From: Bifidobacterium breve
GTDB lineage: Bacteria > Actinomycetota > Acidimicrobiia > Acidimicrobiales > Ilumatobacteraceae
Direction of reading: 5' to 3'
Assembly (NCBI GenBank): GCA_945862045.1
Contig: CAMAWR010000007.1
Location: forward strand, 1-64,000
Length of the DNA: 64,000 bases
The notes under the pieces were generated by a model. The model had not been told where the DNA came from. It was given only the letters and a program-made list of their open reading frames with translations, and made no database searches. Positions 1-8,744 of the stretch are shown piece by piece (the stretch's first letter is position 1; each line of letters opens with the position of its first letter). Both the position numbers and the translations under genes were made by a program.

Positions 1-41
1 TCGCGTATCCATAACGAGGTTTGGTGCGCATAGGGGCACAT
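1..41 (-). CDS. Possible start of a divergent gene running off the left edge (partial)
   Basis: An ATG at 41 on the minus strand opens a frame with no stop to the window edge, beginning MCPYAHQTSLWIR. It is supported mainly by a TATTTT hexamer at 53-48 that ends six bases before this ATG, the spacing seen at other leading genes in this window. Thirteen codons are too few to recognise a family, and the other frames here close quickly. Function unknown; the start itself is inference. Confidence 0.35.
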   Translation of the reverse strand, partial: MCPYAHQTSLWIR

Positions 42-47
42 GACGTC

Positions 48-53
48 AAAATA
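48..53 (-). promoter_or_regulatory. Putative leaderless -10 box (TATTTT)
   Basis: TATTTT on the minus strand, with a six-base spacer to the ATG at 41. It matches the TANNNT pattern found throughout the window. Confidence 0.35.
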
Positions 54-119
54 GAAATCCACCGAAGAAGCCGTTGCATCCGCAGAAACTGCTCGTGTCA
101 CCACGTCGAAATACTAGGT

Positions 120-125
120 TAGATT
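120..125 (+). promoter_or_regulatory. Putative leaderless -10 box (TAGATT)
   Basis: TAGATT ends six bases before the GTG at 132. It supports that GTG as the start of the two-gene unit 132-1063. Confidence 0.5.
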
Positions 126-131
126 TGAGGC

Positions 132-323
132 GTGCAGCGCCCCGGACGTTTTGAACATACGCGCTTTCTGGGTGATAAACGCACCCAGCTGGTGTATGAC
201 CTTGACACATGGCAAGACCTGGTGATCATTGATGACATCGTCAACACGAACTCCGGTCTTTGCTTTGGTCCCGACACGCTGCCCGAGGCGCGAAACCGCG
301 GTTATCGGCTCGCGCGCGCGTGA
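132..323 (+). CDS. Small protein of unknown function, 63 aa
   Basis: This short frame has three independent supports. It starts at a GTG six bases after a TANNNT box. It ends in a GTGA overlap (320-323) with the next gene's start. Its product reads like a folded soluble protein, with a basic N-terminus, a VYDLDTW strand-like segment and a C-terminal CFGPDTLPEARNRGY motif, and no membrane segment or signal peptide. I have an unverified impression of similar short actinobacterial hypothetical proteins with this ending. Translational coupling suggests joint expression with the downstream alpha/beta-fold protein. No function is assigned. In-frame stops upstream (12-14, 120-122, 126-128) exclude a longer N-terminus. 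Confidence 0.6.
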   Translation: MQRPGRFEHTRFLGDKRTQLVYDLDTWQDLVIIDDIVNTNSGLCFGPDTLPEARNRGYRLARA

Positions 324-1063
324 ACGGCTCCTTTGCGAGCGGCGATTGGCGCCTCCAGCGGTATTTGACCACTGGTTCGGCACGCAGCGGTGCGCGACCA
401 GCAGTGTTGCTGTGTCACGGGTTTCCAATCGGCCCGCAAGACGCGCGACATTCGGCAAGTTCGTTTCCTGAACTCGTCGACCGCATCGCCAACGAACTCG
501 GTTGGGCCGGCATGACGTTTACCTTTCGAGGTTGCGGCGACAGTGAAGGTCATTTTTCGCTGCAAGGTTGGATGGAAGACCTACGGGCAGCAATCGATCA
601 TCTCGTTGCTGAAACCGAACCAACTCAGGTGTGGATGCTGGGCACCAACACGGGTGCATCACTTGGCCTGTGCGTGGCGGCTGACGACCCGCGCGTGGGT
701 GGGTGTGCACTACTCGGGCCGCGTGCAGACTTTGACGACTGGGCCGACCAACCACGCAGATTTTTGGAACACACCCGTGAAATCGGTGCGATTCGCACAC
801 CGACGTTTCCACCGAATTTCGACGAATGGAGCCGCGAACTCCGCCGTTTTCGACCGGTCGACTCAGCACGACGACTTGCACCCCGGCCGCTGTTGCTCAT
901 GCACGGTGACGAAGATGAACTGGTGCCCGAGAGCGATTCTCGCTCGATTGCCGAGGCCCACGGCAGTGCCGACCTGCACATCATCCCCGGTGGTGGGCAT
1001 CGCTTACGCCATGACCCACGGGCGATTGCAATGTTGATTGGCTGGCTCGACCGCCAGCGTTAG
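320..1063 (+). CDS. Alpha/beta-hydrolase fold protein lacking the nucleophile serine
   Basis: A 247-residue alpha/beta-hydrolase fold protein, starting at the GTG that overlaps the previous stop. Visible landmarks are the oxyanion-strand region (LLCHGFPIG), an RGCGDSEG loop, a late acid in HGDEDELVP and the terminal histidine in GGGHRLRHD. The nucleophile elbow reads GTNTG where active hydrolases have GxSxG, so the serine is replaced by asparagine while the Asp and His are kept. It may be a non-hydrolytic family member or use a different chemistry. It is co-transcribed with the 63-residue protein and ends 18 bases from the convergent galE. Substrate unknown. An upstream in-frame ATG at 260 lies inside the small gene and is less likely. 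Confidence 0.75.
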   Translation: MNGSFASGDWRLQRYLTTGSARSGARPAVLLCHGFPIGPQDARHSASSFPELVDRIANELGWAGMTFTFRGCGDSEGHFSLQGWMEDLRAAIDHLVAETEPTQVWMLGTNTGASLGLCVAADDPRVGGCALLGPRADFDDWADQPRRFLEHTREIGAIRTPTFPPNFDEWSRELRRFRPVDSARRLAPRPLLLMHGDEDELVPESDSRSIAEAHGSADLHIIPGGGHRLRHDPRAIAMLIGWLDRQR

Positions 1064-1075
1064 TGGTCGACCACT
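1062..1075. terminator. 14-bp palindrome at a convergent junction, possible bidirectional terminator
   Basis: AGTGGTCGACCACT is a perfect palindrome overlapping the stop of the hydrolase-like gene and lying just before the galE stop. As RNA it could form a five-base-pair stem with a TCGA loop. No T-tract follows, so a terminator role is weakly supported. Confidence 0.25.
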
Positions 1076-1081
1076 CGGGTG

Positions 1082-2062
1082 TTATCGGTCGTAGCCGTCG
1101 GGGTGACGTTCGTGCCAGCGATACGCACTGGAAATAATTTCACGCAGGTCGCGTGTCGCACGCCAGCCAAGTACGGCTCGCATCAAGGTCGGGTCGGCGA
1201 ACACCGAAGCAGGGTCGCCGGCGCGACGGCCGGTGATGTGGTGTGGCAGCGCACGACCCGTAACCGATTCGGTCATTGCGATGAGTTGTTTGACAGACGT
1301 TCCTTGCCCGGTGCCTACGTTGCAGATCAACGAGTTACCACCAGTTGCGAGGTAATCGAGGGCTTTCACATGAGCGTCTGCAAGATCTGAGACGTGCACA
1401 TAGTCGCGCACGCAACTGCCGTCGTTGGTGGGGTAATCGTCGCCAAAAACTTCCAGTGATGCCTGATGACCGAAAAACACCTTCATGACCACCGGAACCA
1501 GGTTCTCGGTTGCCGACCAATCCTCGCCCATGTCGCCGGATTCGTGGGCACCAGCGGCGTTGAAATAACGCAGGCAGACCGACTTCAGACCAGAGCTATC
1601 ACTCGCGGCGAGAAAGCGTTCGACATCGGCCTTGGTCTGGGCGTAGACACTTTGGGGTCGCAGTACTGAATCTTCGTTGACGGGTGACGTGACGGGTGTG
1701 CCGTACACCGCAGCCGATGAGGAAAACACGAGGTACTGCACCTCGTGTTCGAGCAACGACTCCACGAGGCTGACCGAGCCCGCCACATTGTTTTTGTAGT
1801 AGCGCAGTGGATCACTCATTGATTCACCAACGGCTTTGTAGGCGGCGAAGTGAATCACACTGTCGACGTCATATTTGCGACACACCTTGCCCACGGTGCG
1901 ACTGTCGGCAATGTCGCCGACCACCAGATCAATGTCGTCGAGCGCGTCGCGGTAACCGCGCTCAAGCGTGTCGAGCACCACGACGTCACGCCCCAATTCG
2001 GTTAGTAGTCGGGCCGTGTGCGAACCGATGTAACCAGCACCACCTGTAATGAGGATGGTCAT
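1082..2062 (-). CDS. galE: UDP-glucose 4-epimerase
   Basis: Interconverts UDP-glucose and UDP-galactose in the cytoplasm through an NAD-bound keto intermediate (extended SDR family). The 326-residue product has the Rossmann motif TGGAGYIG at residues 6-13, the serine segment SSSAAVYG at 114-121 and the catalytic YAQTK (Tyr140, Lys144). Its length is usual for GalE. It is the last gene of the minus-strand unit aceE - HhH-GPD gene - galE, with a four-base gap after the HhH-GPD gene. UDP-galactose is the substrate of the UDP-galactopyranose mutase at 37.5 kb, so this gene may feed galactofuran synthesis (inference). A closely related UDP-sugar epimerase is possible, but the motifs fit GalE well. 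Confidence 0.93.
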   Translation of the reverse strand: MTILITGGAGYIGSHTARLLTELGRDVVVLDTLERGYRDALDDIDLVVGDIADSRTVGKVCRKYDVDSVIHFAAYKAVGESMSDPLRYYKNNVAGSVSLVESLLEHEVQYLVFSSSAAVYGTPVTSPVNEDSVLRPQSVYAQTKADVERFLAASDSSGLKSVCLRYFNAAGAHESGDMGEDWSATENLVPVVMKVFFGHQASLEVFGDDYPTNDGSCVRDYVHVSDLADAHVKALDYLATGGNSLICNVGTGQGTSVKQLIAMTESVTGRALPHHITGRRAGDPASVFADPTLMRAVLGWRATRDLREIISSAYRWHERHPDGYDR

Positions 2063-2066
2063 GTGC

Positions 2067-2672
2067 TCAGCGCTTTTTTAGCGGACGACTTTGCTTGTCG
2101 CGATCGCGGGTCTTTTCGAGTTGTTTGAAGCGTCGCACTTTGAGCAGAGATTCGCGCGAGTCGATGTCGGCAACGGTGCGCATGCGGTGGTCACCGAATG
2201 GCTTGGCGGCTTTTTCCCAACCGTCTGGGGCAATGCCAAAACGCTTGGCCAAGAGGGCGATGAAGATTCTCGCCTTTTCGTCGCCGAAGCCGGGTAGTTT
2301 CCGCAGCCGCGCGTACAGTTCGTCGGCATCCTCGACGCCCCGCCAGACGTTCGCACCCTTGTTGTCGTATTGCTCAGCGAGGATGCCGCACAACTCGTGA
2401 ATGCGTCGCGCCATGGATGCCGGAAAGCGGTGAATCGCCGGCTTTTCGCAGCAGCGGGTCACGAATTGTTCTTGATCCATTGCCGCAAATGTGCGGGGGT
2501 TGAGATGGCCGAAGCGCTCGGCCAACGTGTGCGGGCCGGTGAACGCCCACTCCATCGGTATCTGTTGGTCGAGCAACATGCCGATCAGCAGCGCGGTGCC
2601 GTCGCGTCGCAACAATCGGTCGGCCTGCACGATGCCCGTTATGTACAGGTCGCTGGAGCGTTGTTTAGGCAT
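2067..2672 (-). CDS. HhH-GPD-type base excision repair protein
   Basis: A 201-residue helix-hairpin-helix DNA glycosylase-like protein resembling the actinobacterial TIGR03252-type family, whose lesion specificity is not established. It opens with a helical segment containing GMLLDQQIPMEW, a substrate-pocket-like start. The hairpin LRKLPGFGDEKARIF follows and is expected to contact the DNA backbone; the C-terminus is basic. I saw no Fe-S cysteine set like that of Nth or MutY. The ATG at 2672 was chosen because the product then begins [10 protein letters not shown] and overlaps the end of aceE by eight bases; the longer open frame reads back into aceE. Translational coupling to aceE is likely. 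Confidence 0.8.
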   Translation of the reverse strand: MPKQRSSDLYITGIVQADRLLRRDGTALLIGMLLDQQIPMEWAFTGPHTLAERFGHLNPRTFAAMDQEQFVTRCCEKPAIHRFPASMARRIHELCGILAEQYDNKGANVWRGVEDADELYARLRKLPGFGDEKARIFIALLAKRFGIAPDGWEKAAKPFGDHRMRTVADIDSRESLLKVRRFKQLEKTRDRDKQSRPLKKR

Positions 2673-5376
2673 ACTGCGGGTTGATACTTTCTGGATTAAG
2701 ACCGTAGTGGGCGATTGCATCGGCGACCAGTTCGGGTTTCACTTCGCCGCTGCGGGAGAGGGCCTGCAAGGTGGCCACCACGATGTGTGGCATGTCGACT
2801 TCGAAGTGGCGACGCAATGCCTCACGGGTGTCACTGCGGCCAAAACCATCGGTGCCGAGCGGCACGAACAATCGATTCGGCACAAAACGGGCCACTTGTT
2901 CGGGCACGATGCGCATGAAGTCGGTAACGGCAATGACCGGGCCGGCACCGTCGTCGAGCAAACGTGTCACATCCGCCTGGCGTGGTGCCGCCGTTGGATG
3001 CAGGCGGTTCCAGCGCTCGACGTCGAGGGCGTTTTCACGCAGGGTTTTGTAGGAGGTCGCCGACCACAGATCGCACGACACGTCCCAACGTGTAGCAAGC
3101 TCGACACCAGCTGCCTGCACGGCCAAATGTGCCGAACCAGAAAATACCAACGTGGCGTGATGCTTGGCAGCACTGGCATCGCTCAACTTGTACAGACCAC
3201 GCATGATCTGGACGTCGAGGTCGGCAACTGCCGGGCGGGCTGGCATCGGATAATTTTCGTTGTAGAGCGTGATGTAATAAAACACGTCATTGGGTACCTC
3301 GCCGTACATCTCGTGCAATCCACTGCGCACGATTGCGGCTACCTCGTAGGCAAATGCCGGGTCGTACGCGCGGCACGGCGGTACGGTGCTGGCCAAGACG
3401 AGCGAGTGGCCATCTTGATGTTGCAAACCTTCGCCCATCAACGTGGTGCGCCCGGCGGTGGCAGCGAGCAAAAAGCCACGGGTGCGGGCATCGGCTGCCT
3501 GCCAAATCAAATCACCAACCCGCTGAAAACCGAACATCGAATAAAACGTGTAGAACGGCACCATTTCCACGCTGCGCGTGGCATACGCCGTACCCGCCGC
3601 GATGAAACTGGCGAGACTGCCGGCTTCCGTGATGCCTTCTTCGAGGATTTGGCCCGACGTCGATTCGGCGTAGGTCAACAGCAAGTCGTGATCGACCGGC
3701 TCATATTTCTGCCCTTGGGAGGCGTAAATCTTCAGTTCACGAAACAGCGAATCCATGCCGAACGTGCGCGCTTCGTCAGGAATGATCGGCACGACACGTT
3801 CACCAAATGATGGGTCGCGTGCCAAGTTGCGCAAGAGGCGGGTGAAGCCCATCGTGGTGCTGACGGACTGCTGGCCGCTTCCGGCATCGAATTCGCGAAA
3901 GACGTCGTCGCTCGGCAGGGTGAGTCGGCGGCGTGCCGTGGCGATGCGACGCGGCACGAAGCCATCGAGTGCCCGTCGTCGAGCAATCAAGTACTGGTAT
4001 TCAACCGAATCCTCTGGCGGACGGTAGTACGGTGCCACATCACCCTCGAGCATTTCGTCGGTGACTTCGTCGTTGAGGTGCAGACGATCACGCAAGACAC
4101 GCAACTGCTCGACGTTCATTTTTTTGATCTGGTGGGTGGCGTTGCGGCCTTCAATTTCTGGTCCGAGTGTCCAGCCTTTGACGGTTTTTGCCAAGATCGC
4201 CGTTGGGCGACCCGAACCGAGATTGTCGGACGCTGCTTTGAAGGCGGCATACACCTTGCGATAGTCGTGGCCGCCACGGGGGAGCGCCTGCAATTCGACG
4301 TCGGTCAGATGCGACACCATCTCGCGCAGGCGCGGGTCGGGGCCGAAGAAGTTTTCACGAATGTAGTTGCCGTCTTCGACGGTGTAGCGCTGAAATTCGC
4401 CGTCAACCGTGGCGTTCATCTTGTTGAGCAGCACCCCGGACACGTCGCGGGCCAGCAACTCGTCCCATTTGGAGCCCCACACGACCTTGATAACGTTCCA
4501 ACCCGCGCCACGAAACGTTGCCTCGAGTTCTTGGATGATCTTTCCATTGCCGCGCACCGGGCCGTCGAGACGCTGCAAGTTGCAGTTGACGACAAAGACC
4601 AAGTTGTCGAGGTGTTCGCGCGATGCCAACGAGATTGCGCCGAGCGACTCTGGTTCGTCGCATTCGCCGTCGCCAAGGAACGCCCACACGCGACTTGCTG
4701 ATGTGTCATCCAGCTTGCGGTTGGTGAGATAGCGGTTGAAGCGCGCCTGGTACAGCGCGGTAATCGGCCCGAGACCCATCGACACGGTGGGGAACTCCCA
4801 GAATTCGGGCATCAAACGTGGGTGTGGATATGACGACAAGCCCCGACCGGCGCGCCCGATCTCGCGACGAAAGTGATCGAGGTCTTCGGCTTCGAAGCGC
4901 CGCTCAAGGTAAGCGCGGGCGTAGACACCTGGCGCGGCGTGACCTTGGAAGTACACGTGATCACCGGCCTGACCGTTGTCTTTGCCGCGGAAAAAGTGAT
5001 TGAAGCCGACTTCATACAAAGATGCTGACGACGCAAACGTCGACAAGTGTCCACCGATACCTTCGGCGACGGTGTTCGCGCGCACGACCATGACGGCGGC
5101 ATTCCAGCGAATATATGCGCGAATACGTCGCTCAAGATGTTCGTCTCCAGGAAACCACGGCTCGTGTTCGGCAGGAATGGTGTTCACATACGGTGTGGAA
5201 ACCGTGGCTGGAAAGCTCACCTGAGTTTCACGGGCACGCTCCAAAAGACGCGATAGCAAATATCGCGCACGAGTCTTGCCCTGCACGTCGACGATTGCAT
5301 CGAGTGAGTCGAGCCACTCCTGTGTTTCTTGTGGGTCGGTGTCGGGCAGCTGATGAACCGATCCGTCAAACAGCAT
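2665..5376 (-). CDS. aceE: Pyruvate dehydrogenase E1 component, homodimeric type
   Basis: Thiamine-diphosphate-dependent E1 that decarboxylates pyruvate and reductively acetylates the lipoyl group of E2. The 903-residue length is normal for homodimeric E1p. The ThDP motif begins with GDGECDE at residues 235-241 and closes with NCN at 264-266. The N-terminal half carries family segments such as [16 protein letters not shown] and the HFFRG stretch. Partner E2 and E3 genes lie about 10-13 kb away at 15.5-18.3 kb, in the opposite orientation, so the complex is split between two loci. It is divergent from rnhA across 33 bases. A GAGAAT hexamer six bases before the start is a weak -10 candidate. 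Probable first gene of the aceE - HhH-GPD - galE unit. Confidence 0.96.
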   Translation of the reverse strand: MLFDGSVHQLPDTDPQETQEWLDSLDAIVDVQGKTRARYLLSRLLERARETQVSFPATVSTPYVNTIPAEHEPWFPGDEHLERRIRAYIRWNAAVMVVRANTVAEGIGGHLSTFASSASLYEVGFNHFFRGKDNGQAGDHVYFQGHAAPGVYARAYLERRFEAEDLDHFRREIGRAGRGLSSYPHPRLMPEFWEFPTVSMGLGPITALYQARFNRYLTNRKLDDTSASRVWAFLGDGECDEPESLGAISLASREHLDNLVFVVNCNLQRLDGPVRGNGKIIQELEATFRGAGWNVIKVVWGSKWDELLARDVSGVLLNKMNATVDGEFQRYTVEDGNYIRENFFGPDPRLREMVSHLTDVELQALPRGGHDYRKVYAAFKAASDNLGSGRPTAILAKTVKGWTLGPEIEGRNATHQIKKMNVEQLRVLRDRLHLNDEVTDEMLEGDVAPYYRPPEDSVEYQYLIARRRALDGFVPRRIATARRRLTLPSDDVFREFDAGSGQQSVSTTMGFTRLLRNLARDPSFGERVVPIIPDEARTFGMDSLFRELKIYASQGQKYEPVDHDLLLTYAESTSGQILEEGITEAGSLASFIAAGTAYATRSVEMVPFYTFYSMFGFQRVGDLIWQAADARTRGFLLAATAGRTTLMGEGLQHQDGHSLVLASTVPPCRAYDPAFAYEVAAIVRSGLHEMYGEVPNDVFYYITLYNENYPMPARPAVADLDVQIMRGLYKLSDASAAKHHATLVFSGSAHLAVQAAGVELATRWDVSCDLWSATSYKTLRENALDVERWNRLHPTAAPRQADVTRLLDDGAGPVIAVTDFMRIVPEQVARFVPNRLFVPLGTDGFGRSDTREALRRHFEVDMPHIVVATLQALSRSGEVKPELVADAIAHYGLNPESINPQYA

Positions 5377-5395
5377 GGGGCTATTCTCGCACGAC

Positions 5396-5401
5396 TAAGG
5401 T
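5396..5401 (+). promoter_or_regulatory. Putative leaderless -10 box for rnhA (TAAGGT)
   Basis: TAAGGT with an eight-base spacer to the ATG at 5410, in the 33-base divergent gap with aceE. It favours the internal ATG over upstream in-frame starts that lie inside aceE. Confidence 0.5.
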
Positions 5402-5409
5402 TCTTTCGG

Positions 5410-5856
5410 ATGACGCCAATATTGCGCACCGTGTACACCGACGGTGCGTGCTCGGGTAATCCAGGGCCGGGCGGATGGGCGTGGGCGATTGCACCACGCG
5501 GTGCAACCAGCGACAGTGGTGCTGAACCCGCCACCACGAACCAGCGCATGGAATTGCTGGCGGTGCTGAGTGCCATGCGCACGTTGGCACCCGAGCCAGG
5601 CCCCATAGAAGTGGTGTCTGACAGCCAGTACGTGGTCAAGTGTTTCACCGAGGGTTGGTGGCAGGGTTGGCTGCGTCGCGGTTGGAAAAATAGTCAACGC
5701 CAGCCGGTGGCCAATCGTGATTTGTGGGAGCCACTCATCGACTTGGTGCGAGAACGTGGAGACATCACGTTCCGCTGGGTGCGCGGCCACACCGGCGACC
5801 CAATGAACGAACTTGTCGATGTTCTGGCTGTGGCTGCAATCGAACGCGTGCGCTAG
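5410..5856 (+). CDS. rnhA: Ribonuclease HI
   Basis: Cleaves the RNA strand of RNA-DNA hybrids using two metal ions. The 148-residue protein has the full acidic set: Asp11 in YTDGACSGNPG, Glu48 in MELLAVLSAM, Asp71 in VVSDSQYVV and Asp137 in ELVDVLA, with the flexible-loop His127 in RGHTGD. The WWQGWLRRGWK region at about 83-93 corresponds to the basic handle. The last motif is ELVDVLA rather than the more usual ERADxLA, but the metal-binding Asp is kept. The start at 5410 is supported by a TANNNT box and gives the normal family length. It is followed 11 bases later by an SDR gene with its own apparent promoter. Confidence 0.95.
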   Translation: MTPILRTVYTDGACSGNPGPGGWAWAIAPRGATSDSGAEPATTNQRMELLAVLSAMRTLAPEPGPIEVVSDSQYVVKCFTEGWWQGWLRRGWKNSQRQPVANRDLWEPLIDLVRERGDITFRWVRGHTGDPMNELVDVLAVAAIERVR

Positions 5857-5859
5857 CGT
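5854..5859 (+). promoter_or_regulatory. Putative leaderless -10 box (TAGCGT)
   Basis: TAGCGT with an eight-base spacer to the ATG at 5868. Its first three bases are the rnhA stop codon, so promoter and terminal codon share sequence. Confidence 0.45.
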
Positions 5860-5867
5860 TCGCCGCC

Positions 5868-6644
5868 ATGGAACTCGCCAACTCAAGCGCCATCGTCACC
5901 GGAGGAGCCAGCGGCATCGGAGCCGCCACGGCTCGCATGCTCGCTAAGAAAGGCGCCAAAGTCGTCATCGCCGATTTGCAAGCCGACAAAGGTGAAGCCC
6001 TCGCCAAAGAAATTGGTGGGGCTTTCTGCAAAGTCGACGTAACCAACACCCAAGACATCATCAATGCCGTCGAAATGGCCAAATCGATGGGCCCAATTCG
6101 CGCACTCGTCAACTCTGCGGGCATCGGCTGGGCACAGCGCACCGTTGGCAAGGATGGCACCGTTGAATCAGCCGCCAACCTCGACGCCTTCAAGAAAGTA
6201 ATCGCCATCAATCTGGTGGGCACGTTCGACTGCATCCGTGTTGTTGGTACCGCAATGAGTCGCAACGAGCCGCTGGCCCACGGTGAACGTGGCGCGATCG
6301 TGAACATCGCATCGGTCGCCGCATTCGATGGCCAGACCGGTCAGGCGTCGTACTCGGCATCAAAGGGTGGTGTCGTTGGCATGACGTTGCCCATTGCGCG
6401 CGACCTTGCTGCAATCGGTGTGCGCATCAACACCGTGGCACCCGGCCTGATCGACACACCTATCTATGGCCAGGGTGACTCGAGCGAAGCGTTCAAGGGC
6501 AACCTGCAAAAAGGTGTGTTGTTCCCGCAGCGCCTCGGTGACCCCGATGAACTTGCATCAATGGTGATGGAGTGCATCACGAACAGTTACATGAACGCCG
6601 AAACCATTCGTGTCGACGGTGGCATTCGCATGCCACCGAAGTAA
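5868..6644 (+). CDS. Short-chain dehydrogenase/reductase, 3-hydroxyacyl-CoA dehydrogenase type II-like
   Basis: A 258-residue classical SDR, probably an NAD-dependent oxidoreductase of a short-chain 3-hydroxyacyl-CoA such as 3-hydroxy-2-methylbutyryl-CoA. It shows TGGASGIG at 11-18, NSAG at 82-85 and the catalytic triad Ser149, Tyr162 and Lys166 (YSASK). The acidic end of the second strand (VVIADLQADKG) favours NAD over NADP. The C-terminus VDGGIRMPPK is typical of the HSD17B10-like branch. The start was placed at the ATG after the rnhA stop, since the longer frame lies within rnhA. The following gene begins six bases downstream, so the two are probably co-transcribed. Exact substrate not proven. 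Confidence 0.85.
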   Translation: MELANSSAIVTGGASGIGAATARMLAKKGAKVVIADLQADKGEALAKEIGGAFCKVDVTNTQDIINAVEMAKSMGPIRALVNSAGIGWAQRTVGKDGTVESAANLDAFKKVIAINLVGTFDCIRVVGTAMSRNEPLAHGERGAIVNIASVAAFDGQTGQASYSASKGGVVGMTLPIARDLAAIGVRINTVAPGLIDTPIYGQGDSSEAFKGNLQKGVLFPQRLGDPDELASMVMECITNSYMNAETIRVDGGIRMPPK

Positions 6645-6650
6645 GCCCGT

Positions 6651-7568
6651 TTGTCACTCGCCGCATTCGTCACACACCGCGACCCGTTCACGCCGTTTGA
6701 TACGGCACCGTCGGCGCCCCGATCATCAGCGGCTGCCTCCGCACGAATCCCACACGATGAAATTCTTCCGCAGGTGATCGGTGACGGGTTTCGTCACCGT
6801 GTGGGGGTCAAGCCGCTGGAGGTCACCAACTGGTTCTTGCATGATGGCGAGTGGGAGCCCACACTGGCGATGAAGCGAGCACTCATCGCTGATCGGCGCG
6901 ACGAGGTGGTGTCGTTTCGTGATGACAGCCACGATGTGGCGCAAGAAGCCGCCGAACTTGTGCTCGCCTGGGCCGGCAAATCGACGAGCCGAACGGGCGT
7001 CGACGCACTCGTCGATGCAGCACTTGCGGTGCCCGATGATCTGGCCGTGTTGCGGTCGGTTGCAACGGGGGATGGCGAGCAACTGCCGTTCGTAGCTGGT
7101 GTGGTGTGTTCGCCGAGTCGCTGGCGCCTCGCCGACAAAATCGGCCACGACATGTTGGCCGTGCACAAACCTGTCGCTCTGTACGCCGCACATATTGGTG
7201 CTGCAGTCGATACCACGTTGACGCGGCTGTCAACCGACAAACCTGTGTGGCGGTCAAATTGGACGCTGGAAGATCATCCAGCACTGTTTCAGCCATTTGC
7301 ACCGGGGCGACAATTGGTTGAGCACCCACGTGAATTGTGGATTCGAATCGAGCGCGAAACGTTGCGTCGCCTACCGCGAACGCGGGGCGTGCTGTTCACC
7401 ATCCGCAGTTTTCAAGAGCCGCTGACCACTCATGTGCAGCGTGGGCCCGCAGCAATCGGTGCCCTGCGCGAACTTGTGGTGCGCCTGCCCGATGCCGTTG
7501 CTCGCTACAAGAGTGTGTACGACTATCGAGCCGCCACACTCATGTGGCTCGACTCGTTGCTGGCCTAG
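6651..7568 (+). CDS. Haem-dependent oxidative N-demethylase-like protein (DUF3445)
   Basis: A 305-residue product resembling the alpha subunit of haem-dependent oxidative N-demethylase, which oxidises secondary methylamines. Segments I associate with the family are VCSPSRWRLADKIG around 144-157, NWTLEDHPALFQP and ERETLRRLPRTRGVLFTIRS. The other subunits of the characterised enzyme are absent from the window, so this may be a stand-alone relative. The start is uncertain: a TTG six bases after the SDR stop gives the longest product, and the first 45 residues look unconserved. Its stop overlaps that of the convergent argJ by four bases, sharing the palindrome CCTAGG. Co-transcription with the SDR is likely. 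Confidence 0.7.
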   Translation: MSLAAFVTHRDPFTPFDTAPSAPRSSAAASARIPHDEILPQVIGDGFRHRVGVKPLEVTNWFLHDGEWEPTLAMKRALIADRRDEVVSFRDDSHDVAQEAAELVLAWAGKSTSRTGVDALVDAALAVPDDLAVLRSVATGDGEQLPFVAGVVCSPSRWRLADKIGHDMLAVHKPVALYAAHIGAAVDTTLTRLSTDKPVWRSNWTLEDHPALFQPFAPGRQLVEHPRELWIRIERETLRRLPRTRGVLFTIRSFQEPLTTHVQRGPAAIGALRELVVRLPDAVARYKSVYDYRAATLMWLDSLLA

Positions 7569-8722
7569 GTGGTGTAGTCGGCGTTGATCCGCACGTAGCC
7601 AGCGGTGAGATCGCAACCCCACACGGTGGCGGCAGATGTGCCAGTGGCAAGTGAAACGTGAATGAGCACGTCGGCCCCCCGCATGTAGGTGCTCAGTCGT
7701 GCCAGGCCGGCTTCGTCGACGCGCTGCGGGTAGACCTCCTGGGTTCCGAAGCGAATCACCACACGTTGCTGATCGATGTCGGCGTATTGCGAACATTTGC
7801 CGACGGCCATGGCCACACGACCCCAATTCGGGTCGGCACCATGCACGGCAGTTTTGACCAGTGGCGAGTTGACGATTGCACGTGCCACGGTGACGGCTTG
7901 TTCGTCGTCACGCGCCGAGTCGACACGCACTTCGATGAGTTTTTCCGCGCCTTCACCATCACGGGCGATTTGCTTGGTCAGCGATAGCAACACCTCGTGC
8001 AGTGCTTCGGCAAAAGCACGGGCATCGACTGCGCCGGCGGCACCACTGGCCAAACACACGGTGGTATCACTGGTGGAAGTATCGGTATCGATCGATACCC
8101 GATTGAAGGTGTGATTGACGCAGTGGCGAAACGCCACCTCGAGATCAGACCGTGAAACCGCCGCATCAGTGAACACCAGTGAAATGTGGGTGGCCATGTC
8201 GGGCTCGATCATTCCCACACCTTTGGCCACACCCACGATGCGTGCCGCCGACCCACTGATGTGTGCCTCGGCAATTTTCGGTCGGGTGTCGGTCGTCATG
8301 ATCGCCTGCGCGACTTGCCCGGCATCTGTGGTGGCGGCAACGTCGCCGAGGGCGGCGAGACAAGTGCGGATCTTGGCCATCGGATACTGCCGACCAATCA
8401 CGCCGGTGGATGCAATCACCAAGTCATGTGGCGACATGTCGTAGTGGGCGGCCACTTGACCGACGACTTCACGCGCATTGCGCAAGCCTTCATCGCCCGT
8501 CGCAACGTTGGAATTTTTTGACAGCACCACGACGGCGCGAGTGGTACCGTGCGCTGCCAACTCGCGGCTCAGCACCACGCTCGCGCCGGCAAAACGACTC
8601 TTGGTGTACAGCGATGCACCGACGGTGCCAGCGTCGCCAACGACGACGACGAAGTCAGGCGACGTGTCTTTGATACCGAGGTTGGCGGTGCGGGCAGTGA
8701 ACCCTGTGGGCAGCGCGGTCAT
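7565..8722 (-). CDS. argJ: Bifunctional ornithine acetyltransferase / N-acetylglutamate synthase
   Basis: Transfers acetyl from N-acetylornithine to glutamate, and in many bacteria also acetylates glutamate with acetyl-CoA, in arginine biosynthesis. The 385-residue precursor self-cleaves before a threonine nucleophile. Here the motif is GMIEPDMATHI with Thr178, where many homologues read GMIEPNMATML; the Thr is conserved, so processing is expected. STGVIG at 105-110 is the oxyanion segment. No other arginine gene is in the window, so it is separated from the usual arg cluster. A TACTTT hexamer (740-735 within 8735-8740) lies 12 bases before the start, slightly outside the common spacing. It follows the SRPBCC gene by 22 bases on the same strand. 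Confidence 0.95.
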   Translation of the reverse strand: MTALPTGFTARTANLGIKDTSPDFVVVVGDAGTVGASLYTKSRFAGASVVLSRELAAHGTTRAVVVLSKNSNVATGDEGLRNAREVVGQVAAHYDMSPHDLVIASTGVIGRQYPMAKIRTCLAALGDVAATTDAGQVAQAIMTTDTRPKIAEAHISGSAARIVGVAKGVGMIEPDMATHISLVFTDAAVSRSDLEVAFRHCVNHTFNRVSIDTDTSTSDTTVCLASGAAGAVDARAFAEALHEVLLSLTKQIARDGEGAEKLIEVRVDSARDDEQAVTVARAIVNSPLVKTAVHGADPNWGRVAMAVGKCSQYADIDQQRVVIRFGTQEVYPQRVDEAGLARLSTYMRGADVLIHVSLATGTSAATVWGCDLTAGYVRINADYTT

Positions 8723-8744
8723 AGTGCGGTAAAGAAAGTACGGC

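Noticed and set aside
2491-3810. 439-residue plus-strand open frame inside aceE
   Set aside because: Antisense to a clearly identified E1 gene; the translation lacks any recognisable domain and is rich in Arg/His, as expected for the complement of GC-biased coding DNA.
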